Notes: generated by a model from the sequence alone, not told the origin. A stretch of 64,000 nt of DNA from Cysteiniphilum litorale (GCF_003428165.1 NZ_QLIQ01000013.1:1-64000), one strand, 5' to 3'. Shown: positions 23,078 to 33,124, numbered from the stretch's first letter. Translations and numbers: made by a program.

Positions 23078-23911
23078 CTACTTACTATTTTCACTATTTA
23101 AGTTATTTAAAATAACCGTTGCTCGTTGCCCCGTATTTGGCACCGTCACTAGACCATTTTTGGTGTCATAAAGCACTTTATCTCCGGAGAAGCGATTTCC
23201 TGCGCGATCAACATAGGCTTTATCTTGTATCGTTAGCGTACTATTGAGCAAGTTAAAGTTCATTTGTCTACCTTCAGCATATACCGTTTGCTGGTCCGAA
23301 CTATCACTCTTATTTTTGTTTTGATTATTTTTATCTTGCTTTGGAAATGGTAAGGAATAGAACTTAGCAATATAAGGTGTATTAGCCGTTAATACGACAT
23401 CTTTGACTTGCTTATTTTGATCATCAAATAGAATCGTCAGCGTTTGCCCTGTTAAAAAACGACAGCCATTTTGCTTTTTACAAACGTCCTTAGCATAGTC
23501 TAATGCCTCTTTTTGCACATTGGTATAATCCACTTTGCCATTGGCTTCCTTTGGATCGGGGAATTGATATACCGGCCACTTGCTATTTTCATTCGGAACG
23601 CTATAACCACTACATTGAATATTTGCATCTTTGGTTTGCATGACAAGCACATTGCCTTGATAAATGATTTTATGTGCATCCTGACTATAAGATAGACTGT
23701 CACTACAAATGGTAATTTGACCATCACTACTGGCATTTTTACCAAACATGCCAGCGGCATCCATCGAACCGCTTTGTTCAGCAGCAAAGGCACATTGCAG
23801 CATAAGCAAAGAAGTCGCACTATATAATGCATACTTTAGCAAGCTATGCTTTATCCCATTCTTATTTATTTTGCTTTTTTTATCTCTTTTACTTCTTTTA
23901 CTGTCCTGCAT
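23078..23911 (-). CDS. lptA: LPS export periplasmic protein LptA
   Basis: LptA bridges the periplasm and carries lipopolysaccharide between LptC and LptD. A basic N-terminal stretch precedes a signal peptide (about residues 25-43, ending in CAFA). The OstA-type beta-jellyroll starts with ICSDSLSYSQDAHKIIYQGNVLVMQ. At 277 residues it is clearly longer than E. coli LptA (185). Part of the excess is an insertion (about residues 105-155, with YQFPDPKEANGKVDY and cysteines) and a Lys/Asn-rich segment. Its start overlaps the end of lptC by 14 bases. Confidence 0.85.
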   Translation of the reverse strand: MQDSKRSKRDKKSKINKNGIKHSLLKYALYSATSLLMLQCAFAAEQSGSMDAAGMFGKNASSDGQITICSDSLSYSQDAHKIIYQGNVLVMQTKDANIQCSGYSVPNENSKWPVYQFPDPKEANGKVDYTNVQKEALDYAKDVCKKQNGCRFLTGQTLTILFDDQNKQVKDVVLTANTPYIAKFYSLPFPKQDKNNQNKNKSDSSDQQTVYAEGRQMNFNLLNSTLTIQDKAYVDRAGNRFSGDKVLYDTKNGLVTVPNTGQRATVILNNLNSENSK

Positions 23912-24479
23912 AATAACTTCTTACATCCTTCAATAGCTTAAAATCACCTTTTTTAGGTGTACCATTCATGCCTGTGCCAACCGTATTGTTGGGTGTACCT
24001 GGTTGACTTATCGTGACTTTTTTATCCGTATCCAGATAGTCTTTGTCATCATCATAATTTACCGAATCAGTCGCAATTTTAATCGCAGGTGAGTTTTTGC
24101 CATTGGCGTTACGCAACATCACCACATTGCCATATAAATGCATATTATTGTTGCTATTGGTAATATCAGCGTAATTGGCAGTGATATTCCACGGCTTGTC
24201 TTTTTTATCTTTTGAATACAGCGTGGCATTAACCGTTATAAGCTTTGCATCTTGATTATAAAAACGTGTGGCGTCAACTGCGGTTGCCGTATACTCTAAC
24301 CAACCTTTCGTGTCATATTTTTCATAGGTAATCGCTTTTGCCGTGTTCTCAACAAAATGTGCCGGCAGATCACCATGACTAATCTGCTCTTGTGCTGATT
24401 TAACCACTAGCCAACCACTGGTGCCAATGACAACAACTAATCCAATCGTTGTAAAAAAAACACGTTTACTAAAAAACAT
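23898..24479 (-). CDS. lptC: LPS export inner-membrane protein LptC
   Basis: LptC receives LPS from the LptBFG extractor and hands it to LptA. The 193-residue protein has one N-terminal membrane helix (VFFTTIGLVVVIGTSGWLVV), followed by a periplasmic jellyroll with WLEYTATAVDATRFYNQDAKLI and NMHLYGNVVMLRN. Its start shares bases with the kdsC stop (TAATG), and lptA overlaps its end, the conserved kdsC-lptC-lptA order. Confidence 0.88.
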   Translation of the reverse strand: MFFSKRVFFTTIGLVVVIGTSGWLVVKSAQEQISHGDLPAHFVENTAKAITYEKYDTKGWLEYTATAVDATRFYNQDAKLITVNATLYSKDKKDKPWNITANYADITNSNNNMHLYGNVVMLRNANGKNSPAIKIATDSVNYDDDKDYLDTDKKVTISQPGTPNNTVGTGMNGTPKKGDFKLLKDVRSYYAGQ

Positions 24480-25027
24480 TAAAGGCGTGCCTCACCAAAG
24501 GTGATATAGTCATCAACAATTTTATCTAATAGCCCCTTGCTTTCTAATATAAGATCACAGACTTCGCGCACCGCACCATATCCACCTTTTTGTGCTGTTA
24601 CATAATCAACGCGTGTTTTAACAGCCCTTAAGGCATCAGCTGGTGCAAAGGAAACCGCTGATTTCATCATTAAGGTCAGATCGGGTAAATCATCACCCAT
24701 ATAGGCGATATTTTCCTGATTTATCTGGTGCTTTTTTAACAAATCCTCATAGGCTTTAATTTTATTTTTTTGCCCTTGGTAAACATCATTCACACCAAGT
24801 GAACTTAAGCGATCCTGAACAACTTGCGAGGTCTTCCCCGTAATCACGGCCAATTTAACGCCAAACTTCTGCAGCAACAGCATGCCTAAGCCATCTTTAA
24901 CGTCAAAGTTTTTAGTTAAGTTACCATCATTACTTAGAATAATTTTGCCGTCACTTAAGACACCATCAACATCTAGTATCAATAACTGAATATTTGCTAT
25001 TTTCTCTTTTAAATCCGAACTAACCAT
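24479..25027 (-). CDS. kdsC: 3-deoxy-D-manno-octulosonate-8-phosphate phosphatase KdsC
   Basis: KdsC removes phosphate from KDO-8-P, giving the KDO sugar for LPS inner core. The 182-residue HAD-superfamily protein has the nucleophile motif LDVDGVLSDG at residues 18-27, the VITGKTS motif II, and the YMGDDLPDL motif near residue 115. It has no cap domain, as expected for the tetrameric KdsC type. It is the first gene of the kdsC-lptC-lptA-DUF3301-GST run. Confidence 0.95.
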   Translation of the reverse strand: MVSSDLKEKIANIQLLILDVDGVLSDGKIILSNDGNLTKNFDVKDGLGMLLLQKFGVKLAVITGKTSQVVQDRLSSLGVNDVYQGQKNKIKAYEDLLKKHQINQENIAYMGDDLPDLTLMMKSAVSFAPADALRAVKTRVDYVTAQKGGYGAVREVCDLILESKGLLDKIVDDYITFGEARL

Positions 25028-25082
25028 TTATCTGATATAAACTCTATTTAGAAACTTGGCTTAGTATATACCGCTCGCGAAT

Positions 25083-25097
25083 CATTTTACAGAATTT
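25083..25097. repeat. 15-base remnant of the 4-kb fold-back element
   Basis: CATTTTACAGAATTT is identical to part of the right arm of the element at 4095-4259, and the bases before it (GAAT) resemble the arm too. The rest of the 219-base gap between kdsC and the peptide transporter does not continue the match. It may be an eroded copy or chance. Confidence 0.35.
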
Positions 25098-25246
25098 CCG
25101 CCATTGAATTTCTCACGTGTTTTCTGATGTTTATCAGACCAAATTCAGTGCGTTTTAAAAAATCAAACTCTCTGCATGACATTTAAATTATGGCGTATTA
25201 GTATGCTCGAGCTTATTAATAAAAAAGATAATAAAAAGGAAACTAC

Positions 25247-26728
25247 ATGTTAAGTTATAAGGACATGCCCAAGGGTGTCTTAAATATCAATCTTATTCAA
25301 ATCTTCTCAACGGTTGGTTATGCCGTGCTCATGGGTTTATTAAATTTCTATCTTAGTCGCGAAGCAGGCATGAGTAAGATCGAAGCAAACACACTAACTG
25401 CCAGCTTTTTTGCTCTAAACTTTCTATTTCACTTTCTAGGTGGTACCGTCGGTGGACGCTATTTAAGCTTCAGAGCCTTATTCTGTGCAAGCTTAGTGTT
25501 GCAGTTTGTTGGGTTATTTCTAATTGCAGTGCATGTGCATATGATTATTTTAATCGGCATGGCAGTTTTTATCACCGGCTCAGGTCTTAATGTTAGTTGT
25601 ATTAATATGATGCTCACGCAATTATTTAGTCAAGACGATAAACGTCGCCGTATTGCTTTTTCAATTAACTATAGCTGTATGAATATAGGCTTTGTTTTAA
25701 GCTTTTTTGTCGCTGGGATCTTGCAAGGAAACAATCTTTATAGTGCCGCTTTTATCTTTGCTGCAGTGTGTTTATTTATTGCATTTATAATACACCTTGT
25801 GAACTGGAAACATGTTAATGACAAACAAACATATTATGTCACCTCGTTTGCCTTTAATACAAAACGCTTCTATGTTGCGCCTTTAATTGTTATTGCTTGC
25901 TTGTTATTTGCTTACTACTTAATGCATCACCCTGATCTTGGCTCTGCACTTATTTATATCGCTTTTATTGCCGCATTGATTTACATGATCTATTTTGCAC
26001 TAAAACAGCAAAGCAGTTATCGCACAAAAATTTACGCCTACCTTATCTTAAGCTCAGCAAGTATGGCATTTGCCTTTGTTCAAGGCTTACAATCAACCGC
26101 CTTAGAAAACTTTGTTGAATTCAACACGTCAAAATCTCTTTTTGGCATCCCGATGCAACCTGCAACAGTCAACCTTTTTGAAAGTCTAGGTGTTATCATC
26201 TTTGGCTTTATTTTAGCCGGAATGATGAAAAGACGTCAGCAAGCAAATAACCCTTACCAACCCGGTTCATTAGTCGCGCGTGGCTTAAGCATGTATGTTG
26301 TTGCTTTTTTAATGATTCCTTTAGGCATATTCCTTGCAGATAAGGCACACTTGGTTAATGTACTCTTTCCTATTTTGCTACTTTTAATCGTTTCAGCCGG
26401 TGAAATTCATGTAAATGCGGTGAATTACGCTATGGCAGGAGAGATGATTGAGCCAAAACATCAAGGCTTATTCACAGGCTATTTATTTATCAATATCGCC
26501 TTTGGCATTAATTTGGCAGGTCCTGTGTCAAACTTTGCGTTAAGTGGCGCTGAGCATGCTCAAAACATTACTGCGGCAGCAACAAACCCAATGTATGCCA
26601 AGATATTCCTAGTCATGACAGCAGTTGCTTTTGTTGTTGCTATTATCTTCTCACTGATGATGAAAAAGCTAAACAGCATGCTTAATGCCAATAAAATACA
26701 ACCAGTTTTACAAAGCGAATTAGAATAA
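25247..26728 (+). CDS. Proton-dependent oligopeptide transporter (POT/MFS family)
   Basis: The 493-residue inner-membrane protein has about 12-14 helices. It resembles POT-type di- and tripeptide carriers: MGLLNFYLSREAGMSK in the first helix pair, GGTVGGRYLSFR at the helix 2-3 loop, and the late segment AGEIHVNAVNYAMAGEMIEPKHQGLFTGY. The classical ExxER motif of helix 1 is not visible (the position reads FYLSREA), so the substrate may differ from standard peptides. A strong ribosome-binding site (AAAAAGGAAACTAC) precedes the ATG. It converges with the EmrA-like gene. Confidence 0.8.
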   Translation: MLSYKDMPKGVLNINLIQIFSTVGYAVLMGLLNFYLSREAGMSKIEANTLTASFFALNFLFHFLGGTVGGRYLSFRALFCASLVLQFVGLFLIAVHVHMIILIGMAVFITGSGLNVSCINMMLTQLFSQDDKRRRIAFSINYSCMNIGFVLSFFVAGILQGNNLYSAAFIFAAVCLFIAFIIHLVNWKHVNDKQTYYVTSFAFNTKRFYVAPLIVIACLLFAYYLMHHPDLGSALIYIAFIAALIYMIYFALKQQSSYRTKIYAYLILSSASMAFAFVQGLQSTALENFVEFNTSKSLFGIPMQPATVNLFESLGVIIFGFILAGMMKRRQQANNPYQPGSLVARGLSMYVVAFLMIPLGIFLADKAHLVNVLFPILLLLIVSAGEIHVNAVNYAMAGEMIEPKHQGLFTGYLFINIAFGINLAGPVSNFALSGAEHAQNITAAATNPMYAKIFLVMTAVAFVVAIIFSLMMKKLNSMLNANKIQPVLQSELE

Positions 26729-26729
26729 T

Positions 26730-27794
26730 TTAAGAGTTAGTATCAACCTCAACAGTTGCTGATGCGCCAACGCGCAGACGCGGCACCTTGTTCACTTCAC
26801 TTTGATCAAGAACAACTTTCACAGGAAAGCGCTGTACTACTTTGACCCAGTTGCCTGATGCATTTTCAGGAGGCAATAAAGAAAACACACTGCCACTTCC
26901 TTCACTAATACTTTGAACCGTGCCATGCAATGTCACATTAGGGTACATATCAAGAATTACAGATGCTTTTTGTCCGACTTTCATCCGTGACATTTGCGTT
27001 TCTTTAAAGTTTGCATCTAACCAATAGGCTTCATTGCTCACCAACACAAATAGATTCTGGTTTTGTGTAATCAATGAACCAGGACGCAACGTAAAGTTAG
27101 TCACAAATCCAGATGTTGACGCATAAATCTTGGTATAACTTAAGTTTAATGCTGCCGTTGATACATCTGCTTTGGCAGCCGCAATTTTTGATTGTTGCAA
27201 TGTTAATTGTTTTTGCTCTTGAGCAATACTGGCAAATGCAGCATTGACATTGGCATTAGCCACTTCAAGATCGCCTTTGGCTTCATCAGCATCTTCTTTT
27301 GAAACCATTCCCTGAGCAACTAGTTTAGCAATACGCGCCTCTTTTTGTTCTGCGACAAATTTCTGTGCTTGTGCCTGTTTAAGCTTTGCTTCTTGTAGAT
27401 TAATCGAGTCTTTAATCGCAGCAACTTCCTCTTGTGCTAATGTCAAATCTGCTTTGGCTTTAGCAAGCTCATACTCAAAGCTTTGCGGCTCAATCGTAAA
27501 TAACAGCTCGCCTTTTTTAACCTCTTGGTTATTACTGATATATAACTTGTCAAGCTTACCCGTGACTTGAGCTGACATATGAATAACATCGGCATTAACA
27601 TAAGCATCATCGGTTGATGGATAAATTTCGGTATATTTTACATAAGCATAAAAACCAATCACGCAAAGCAAAATCACAATGCCTAAAATGGCATATTTCT
27701 TCCATGCTTTTGCCCCAGCATTTTTTGCTATTGGCACTTTATTTTGATTATCTGTTTCTGTTTTATTTGAAATTTCTGTCGTTTGTTCAGTCAT
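26730..27794 (-). CDS. emrA: EmrA-like membrane fusion protein (HlyD family)
   Basis: This periplasmic adaptor of a multidrug efflux pump has one N-terminal membrane helix (about residues 32-52, AILGIVILLCVIGFYAYV), the biotinyl-lipoyl signature DDAYVNADVIHMSAQVTGKL, a long coiled coil rich in Ala/Lys/Gln (about residues 105-200), and the barrel domain with TSGFVTNFTLRPG. I chose the ATG at 27794, nine bases after a GGAG site, over a TTG two codons upstream. No EmrB transporter or TolC gene is adjacent, so its partner is elsewhere. Confidence 0.88.
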   Translation of the reverse strand: MTEQTTEISNKTETDNQNKVPIAKNAGAKAWKKYAILGIVILLCVIGFYAYVKYTEIYPSTDDAYVNADVIHMSAQVTGKLDKLYISNNQEVKKGELLFTIEPQSFEYELAKAKADLTLAQEEVAAIKDSINLQEAKLKQAQAQKFVAEQKEARIAKLVAQGMVSKEDADEAKGDLEVANANVNAAFASIAQEQKQLTLQQSKIAAAKADVSTAALNLSYTKIYASTSGFVTNFTLRPGSLITQNQNLFVLVSNEAYWLDANFKETQMSRMKVGQKASVILDMYPNVTLHGTVQSISEGSGSVFSLLPPENASGNWVKVVQRFPVKVVLDQSEVNKVPRLRVGASATVEVDTNS

Positions 27795-27829
27795 TGACAA
27801 TAGCTCCAGCCCTAAAAAACCTAAAAATT

Positions 27830-28723
27830 CTAAAAATCATAACCCAATGATTTAAGTGCGCGATCATCATCTGACCAACCTTCTTTAACCTTGACCCATA
27901 GTTGTAAGAACACTTTTTTTCCAAGCATAAATTCCATATCTTGACGTGCTTCACTACCGATCTTTTTGAGTTTCTGTCCTTTAGCACCAATTACCATTGC
28001 TTTTTGTCCGGCACGTTCAACCAAAATGGTGGCATAAACTTCCATAATTTGACGTGCTTCATCAAATTTACTTTTATTAATCTCAACGGTTAATTGATAT
28101 GGCACCTCTTGCCCTAACGTGCGCATTAATTTCTCACGAATAATTTCCGCCATCATAAAGCGCTCAGTGCGATCAGTGACCTGATCCTCGGCATAAAAAA
28201 AGTGCTCACTTTCAGGCAGATAACTTTCAATTTTGCTTTCTAAGTCATTGATTAAATGCCCTTGCTTAGCAGAAACAAGAAAGCTGGCAGCAAAGGGGTA
28301 TTTTTGCTTGATCTCATCGGTAAATTCGACTGCTTCATGGCGATTATTTAATTGATCCACCTTGTTAATCACTAAGATCACAGGCACTTTGACCGACTCG
28401 ATTTTTTGCAATATCCATTCTTCAGCCGTTGTCCACTTACCCACTTCAACAACAAATAAAATGACATCAACGTCATTGATCACGCTACTTGCTTGTTTGT
28501 TCATCATCCGATTAATAGCACGCGGTTCATCCTGGTGAAGTCCAGGGGTGTCAACATAGATAAACTGTGTGTTTTCAATGGTTTTGATACCGGTAATTTG
28601 ATGGCGTGTTGTCTGTGGTTTGCGACTTGTGATACTGATTTTGTATTTTAGAATATGATTTAAAAGCGTTGATTTTCCAACATTTGGTCGCCCAATAATG
28701 GCGACAAATCCACATTTTTTCAT
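27830..28723 (-). CDS. era: GTPase Era
   Basis: Era binds 16S rRNA and is needed for 30S subunit maturation. The 297-residue protein has GTPase motifs GRPNVGKST (residues 11-19), DTPGLH and NKVDQ, followed by the KH domain with VIGAKGQKLKKIGSEARQDME. Length is normal. The rnc gene that often precedes era is not adjacent; cydC lies upstream. Confidence 0.97.
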   Translation of the reverse strand: MKKCGFVAIIGRPNVGKSTLLNHILKYKISITSRKPQTTRHQITGIKTIENTQFIYVDTPGLHQDEPRAINRMMNKQASSVINDVDVILFVVEVGKWTTAEEWILQKIESVKVPVILVINKVDQLNNRHEAVEFTDEIKQKYPFAASFLVSAKQGHLINDLESKIESYLPESEHFFYAEDQVTDRTERFMMAEIIREKLMRTLGQEVPYQLTVEINKSKFDEARQIMEVYATILVERAGQKAMVIGAKGQKLKKIGSEARQDMEFMLGKKVFLQLWVKVKEGWSDDDRALKSLGYDF

Positions 28724-28832
28724 CTTATGATCGTCTTACTGTTTCCTTATGAAATTGTAGTCATTGTAGTTAGCACAATGCCCATTGTCGAATAAAATCA
28801 CGCGTTTATATTGCAATGCAATACTTCATTTT

Positions 28833-30512
28833 TTATTGTGTTATGCGCAATACCCTATCAACGCTGCTTAGCAATGTGTCGTTATGCGTAATGATGATCA
28901 CCGTTTTATCTTTAAATACCGCCTGTAAATTATCAATCACCTTTCTTTCAATGACCTTATCTAAACCTTCTGTTGGTTCATCCAAAATCAAAATAGGTGT
29001 TTGCGACAATACCGCACGCGCTAATGACAAACGCTTTTGCTGCCCTTTTGAGAGATGCCTTCCATGCTCCCCTGTCCAGCTATCTAACTGACGTGGCAAC
29101 TCTAATGCAAAGTTTTTTAAATCTACAACATGTAAAGCATGCCATAACATCTCATCAGTCGCGTTAGGATTTGCTATTAACAAGTTATCGCGGATACTGC
29201 CATTGAAAATATGCGCATGCTGACTGATAATCGTTATTTGCTGACGCAGTTGTGATTCGGTAAATTGTGCAATATCGATGCCACCTATTGATATCTTGCC
29301 TGCTGATGGCGCATAAAATCTTGCTAACAACGAAACAATCGTTGACTTACCACAACCAGTAGCACCGACAATAGCAAGCTTTTCATTGGCTGTAATCTCA
29401 AGATTAAAATGCTCATAGATCAGCTTATTACGCCCAGGGTAGCTAAACGAAATATCCTCAAAAGAAATAACATTGTGTTTTGGTTTTTTTGATGCGTTTA
29501 GTTGCTCACTGTTGTCATCATCAACAAATAATTTTGCTGGTTTTTGCTCAATAATATTTAATAATCTTTTAGCTGAAGATACCGTACGTCCTAAATACTG
29601 ATAAGCCACAGGTAAAGGCATAATCGCCTCAAACAAGCCCATAATGCCTAACGCAACCAAGGCAATAAAAGCACCACTTATTACACCTTGATGGACAAGC
29701 CCGACCATTAGCCACATACCACACCACAGTGTCGCACCTAAAAACAGGGTCATAAGGGCTGCATTAAGCCCCGTATAATGACTCATTTTTTGTTGCGTTG
29801 TAATAAGCGCTTTATTTTGCATATTAATCATTTCTGCATGCTTATCTTCTGCAGCAAAGACCTTAAGCTCTGCTAAATATTGCACATGCTCAGTAATTGA
29901 TGTTTTTAAATCTGCGGACTCTTCCGCTAGCGTTTTTGCGGTATGAGCAGATAATTTGCCACCAACAACAGGAATACAAAACCCTGCAACAAAAGCAAAG
30001 CCCATGGTCATTAACGCTAAAGGAATACTTAAAAAGCTAAAAAATACCCCAATCAGCAAAATCGACAAAAAAAGCACACAACTTGGTGAAATAATCCGAA
30101 TATATAGGTTATCCAAACTATTAACATCAGTGACTAAGCGATTGAGTAAATCACCACTTTTATATTGTGCTAAATGTGCAGGTGCTAAAGGCACAAGCTT
30201 GTTATAAACCCATACTCGAATATCAGTTAATAACTTAAACGTTGCCTCATGTGTGACAACACGCTCACCATAGCGCGTTAGAATACGCATCAATGAAAAA
30301 GCACGCACGCCAGCTGATGGGTAAAAATAATTAAATTGACTGGCAATTGCGTAACTTGAAATAGCCACAAACCCAGTTGATGAGATAAACCAACCAGATA
30401 AAGATAATAAACCAATACTGGCCAAAATTGCTAGAAATGCCAGAAAGGTACCAATAAACATCCATTTTGCTTGATGTTTAAAAATGCTTAAAAAAGGAAT
30501 TAATGCGCGCAT
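28833..30512 (-). CDS. cydC: Glutathione/cysteine ABC exporter subunit CydC
   Basis: CydDC exports glutathione and cysteine to the periplasm and is required for assembly of cytochrome bd. I chose the ATG at 30512 (MRALIPFLSIFKHQ), inside the end of cydD, because upstream codons do not resemble the family. The N-terminal half has six membrane helices beginning with LLSLSGWFISSTGFVA. The nucleotide-binding half has Walker A GATGCGKST, the ABC signature LSKGQQKRL and Walker B ILILDEPTEG. It overlaps cydD by 13 bases. Confidence 0.92.
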   Translation of the reverse strand: MRALIPFLSIFKHQAKWMFIGTFLAFLAILASIGLLSLSGWFISSTGFVAISSYAIASQFNYFYPSAGVRAFSLMRILTRYGERVVTHEATFKLLTDIRVWVYNKLVPLAPAHLAQYKSGDLLNRLVTDVNSLDNLYIRIISPSCVLFLSILLIGVFFSFLSIPLALMTMGFAFVAGFCIPVVGGKLSAHTAKTLAEESADLKTSITEHVQYLAELKVFAAEDKHAEMINMQNKALITTQQKMSHYTGLNAALMTLFLGATLWCGMWLMVGLVHQGVISGAFIALVALGIMGLFEAIMPLPVAYQYLGRTVSSAKRLLNIIEQKPAKLFVDDDNSEQLNASKKPKHNVISFEDISFSYPGRNKLIYEHFNLEITANEKLAIVGATGCGKSTIVSLLARFYAPSAGKISIGGIDIAQFTESQLRQQITIISQHAHIFNGSIRDNLLIANPNATDEMLWHALHVVDLKNFALELPRQLDSWTGEHGRHLSKGQQKRLSLARAVLSQTPILILDEPTEGLDKVIERKVIDNLQAVFKDKTVIIITHNDTLLSSVDRVLRITQ

Positions 30513-32359
30513 GCAACTTCTCCCTCTAAGACTTGGTGACGGTATAGTGCATAAAAGTAACTTGATTGATCTTGCAACAATTCCTCCAAGCACCCTTGTT
30601 GTACAATTTCACCTTCAGCCATCACGATAATATGATCCATCTCGCTCAGGAACTGTAAGCGATGCGTCAACATAATCACCGTTTTATTTTGCCAATTGTT
30701 TAATAAGCTTTGCATAATCAAGTTCTCACTTTCTTTATCCAAGCTTGCCGTAGGTTCATCTAACAAAAGTAATTCACAAGGCTTAAGATAGGCGCGCGCT
30801 AATGCCAAACGCTGTGCCTGCCCCCCGGATAAGCCTATACTTTGCTCCCCGATTTCAGTTGCTAATTTATCGGGAAACGTATTCACTTCTTGATCTAATT
30901 GCGCCAGTTTTAACGCATGCCACAATGCATCATCTTGAGCATCAGCATCTGCAAGCTGTAAATTATAGCGAATACTGCCTTTAAAGAGACCGGCACTTTG
31001 TCCAAGCCAACTGATCCTACTAAGCCAAAGCCTCTCATCAATGCAATTAAGTGGCAAATTATGATTAATGGTAATTGCTTCATCTTTTGCATGCATAAAC
31101 TGCATAAGCAAATTTAAAATAGTCGTTTTACCAGCACCACTGGCACCAACAATCGCAATTTTCTGTTTATGTTTGACCTCAAAGCAAATATTAGTCAGTG
31201 CATTTTTAGATTTATTGGCATAACAAAAACTTAAATGATTAAATTGAATTGAATCAATCATTGGTAAGTCTTGTATCAAGCTGACTTGATTAATCTTCTC
31301 ACCTTTTTCATCTTTTTCACCTTTTTCACCTTTTGCGTCATCATGTTTTGATAAGGCAAATATTTTTTGTAACTCAAGAGCTGCCCCCATTGCTTCGGTT
31401 TTTGCATGATAATGCGTGCTTAACTCACGAAGAGGCAGGAAAAACTCAGGCGCTAACAGCAAAATAAACAGTCCACCTTGCAAGGTCATATTTTCAAAAG
31501 ACCACCAAACAGTATCAACATTAGCGCTATTGATAAAGCCCATGCCTAGATAAATCGCAACCAGTGCAATAGAGGCTGCTGAAAATACTTCAAGTACCGC
31601 GGATGATAAAAACGCAATGCGTAATACTTTCATGGTTTTAACACGATAATCATCAGAATATTCAAAGATTTTCTGCGCATGGCTTTCAGCACGATTAAAC
31701 AGTCGTAAAGTAGCTAAGCCATGCAGTGTGTCTAAAAAGACACTACTCATTCGTGCCAAGGTTTGAAAATGCTTTTGGTTTTCACTTTCAGCGCCCCAAC
31801 CAACCAGCATCATAAAAAGTGGAATTAAAGGTGCGCATACCAGTAAAATAATGCCACAAACAATACTTTGAGGAAAAATAAAGATTAAAATCGCCAACGG
31901 CATAAGACCTGCTAAGGTCATTTGTGGCAAGAAGTACATTAAGAAATTATTTAAGCCTTCCACTTGCTCCATTGCCGCACTGATCAAATCGCCACTACTT
32001 AGCTCGCCTGATTTCACAGGACCTAATTGATTAATATGCGCAATAACATCGTCTCTTAATTGCTCTTTTACTTTAGCCGCAGCCTTAAAGCTCACAACTT
32101 CCTTAAGCCACGACAGACCTGCTCGCATGAACACAATAGCAATAATCGCCACAAAGTAGCTAATAAGTTCAATGTTTGAGAGTTTTTCGATATAAGCGGC
32201 ATAACAAATATATGCCAACAGATAAAGTTGTCCTATGAGTAATAAGCCACTTAAAAAACTCACTAGTATGGTGAGTTGTACCCATTTTTTAGCAGGATGA
32301 GCACGCGACTTTAACCAGATCCGTGCTGACTTACGTTCTGAAGCTGTATTTGCTTGCAT
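30500..32359 (-). CDS. cydD: Glutathione/cysteine ABC exporter subunit CydD
   Basis: This is the other half of the heterodimeric CydDC exporter, at the inner membrane. The 619 residues have a permease half starting near residue 25 (TILVSFLSGLLLIGQLYLLA) and a nucleotide-binding half with Walker A GASGAGKTT, signature LSGGQAQRL and Walker B LLLLDEPTAS. A Lys/Glu/Gly repeat (GEKGEKDEKGEK) around residue 350 is an added low-complexity linker between the two halves. The order cydD then cydC with overlap is standard. The cytochrome bd genes are not in the window. Confidence 0.92.
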   Translation of the reverse strand: MQANTASERKSARIWLKSRAHPAKKWVQLTILVSFLSGLLLIGQLYLLAYICYAAYIEKLSNIELISYFVAIIAIVFMRAGLSWLKEVVSFKAAAKVKEQLRDDVIAHINQLGPVKSGELSSGDLISAAMEQVEGLNNFLMYFLPQMTLAGLMPLAILIFIFPQSIVCGIILLVCAPLIPLFMMLVGWGAESENQKHFQTLARMSSVFLDTLHGLATLRLFNRAESHAQKIFEYSDDYRVKTMKVLRIAFLSSAVLEVFSAASIALVAIYLGMGFINSANVDTVWWSFENMTLQGGLFILLLAPEFFLPLRELSTHYHAKTEAMGAALELQKIFALSKHDDAKGEKGEKDEKGEKINQVSLIQDLPMIDSIQFNHLSFCYANKSKNALTNICFEVKHKQKIAIVGASGAGKTTILNLLMQFMHAKDEAITINHNLPLNCIDERLWLSRISWLGQSAGLFKGSIRYNLQLADADAQDDALWHALKLAQLDQEVNTFPDKLATEIGEQSIGLSGGQAQRLALARAYLKPCELLLLDEPTASLDKESENLIMQSLLNNWQNKTVIMLTHRLQFLSEMDHIIVMAEGEIVQQGCLEELLQDQSSYFYALYRHQVLEGEVACAH

Positions 32360-32461
32360 AAAGGTGAAATAAATCGATCTGAAACAATGGCGGCATTATA
32401 TACCGCACCACGCTGACATGTAAGTGAATATAGACAATTTGAGAGTTTATTATAGGATAAA

Positions 32462-33124
32462 TCAATCTGAAAATGGTGCGGAAGAATGATGTAAGACAAT
32501 CTTTAACTGCCCATTTGGCATTTTGACATAAGCAAAGGTATATTCAACGGTGGTTACTTTGCCTTTAGTGTCGGTAAAGTCATACGTACCCATTGCAATT
32601 GCCATATCACCATGGAAATACATCTCATCATTATGGAACACCACTTTAGTCCATGGTTGAAGAGCAAAACCCTTATCTTCTTTGAATTTTTTATTGCCAC
32701 CGACAAAGTAAGAAAGTGCTGATTCCTTCGTTGGTCTAAATGGAATATCCTTGGCTTTAGTTGGTTTAAACATCACCACACCTTTTTCATAATTATACGC
32801 ATAGAGTGTATTAATAAGATCTTTAGCAACTTTTTTATAATTTCCTTTATTTGTATAAGCATCGCCTATTGCCACAATTCCTGCTGCCCATTGTGATTGT
32901 GCTTTTTCAACCTCGGCTACCGTAACACTGTTGGTGCTTTTTGTGAGTGTTGTTAATGCTTTACTGTCCGTTGCTGTTGATGTCGCTGCTGCATTTGCTT
33001 TTTGCATAGCAGCAATCCCAAGCACGAGAAATAAACTCAATACAACAGGTGTAATGCGACCTTTTAAATCCAATGACTTAACTTTTTCAGCCTGAGATTT
33101 TGGTAGTTTTCTATCATTATCCAT
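32462..33124 (-). CDS. Exported NTF2/SnoaL-like protein of unknown function
   Basis: The 220-residue protein has a charged N terminus, then a membrane/signal segment at about residues 26-45 (TPVVLSLFLVLGIAAMQKANAAA) with a plausible cleavage after ANA or AAA. The mature part has an N-terminal helix (VAEVEKAQSQWAAGIVAIGDAY) and a cone-like beta domain (DEMYFHGDMAIAMGTYDF; VEYTFAYVKMPNGQLKIVLHHSS), the pattern of NTF2-like folds that bind small ligands. A strong ribosome-binding site (AAGGAGATAG) precedes the ATG. No catalytic role can be inferred. Confidence 0.65.
   Translation of the reverse strand: MDNDRKLPKSQAEKVKSLDLKGRITPVVLSLFLVLGIAAMQKANAAATSTATDSKALTTLTKSTNSVTVAEVEKAQSQWAAGIVAIGDAYTNKGNYKKVAKDLINTLYAYNYEKGVVMFKPTKAKDIPFRPTKESALSYFVGGNKKFKEDKGFALQPWTKVVFHNDEMYFHGDMAIAMGTYDFTDTKGKVTTVEYTFAYVKMPNGQLKIVLHHSSAPFSD

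Noticed and set aside
31300-31340. Short repeated motif in cydD as a separate repeat
   Set aside because: It encodes the Lys/Glu/Gly linker between the permease and ATPase halves and stays in frame.
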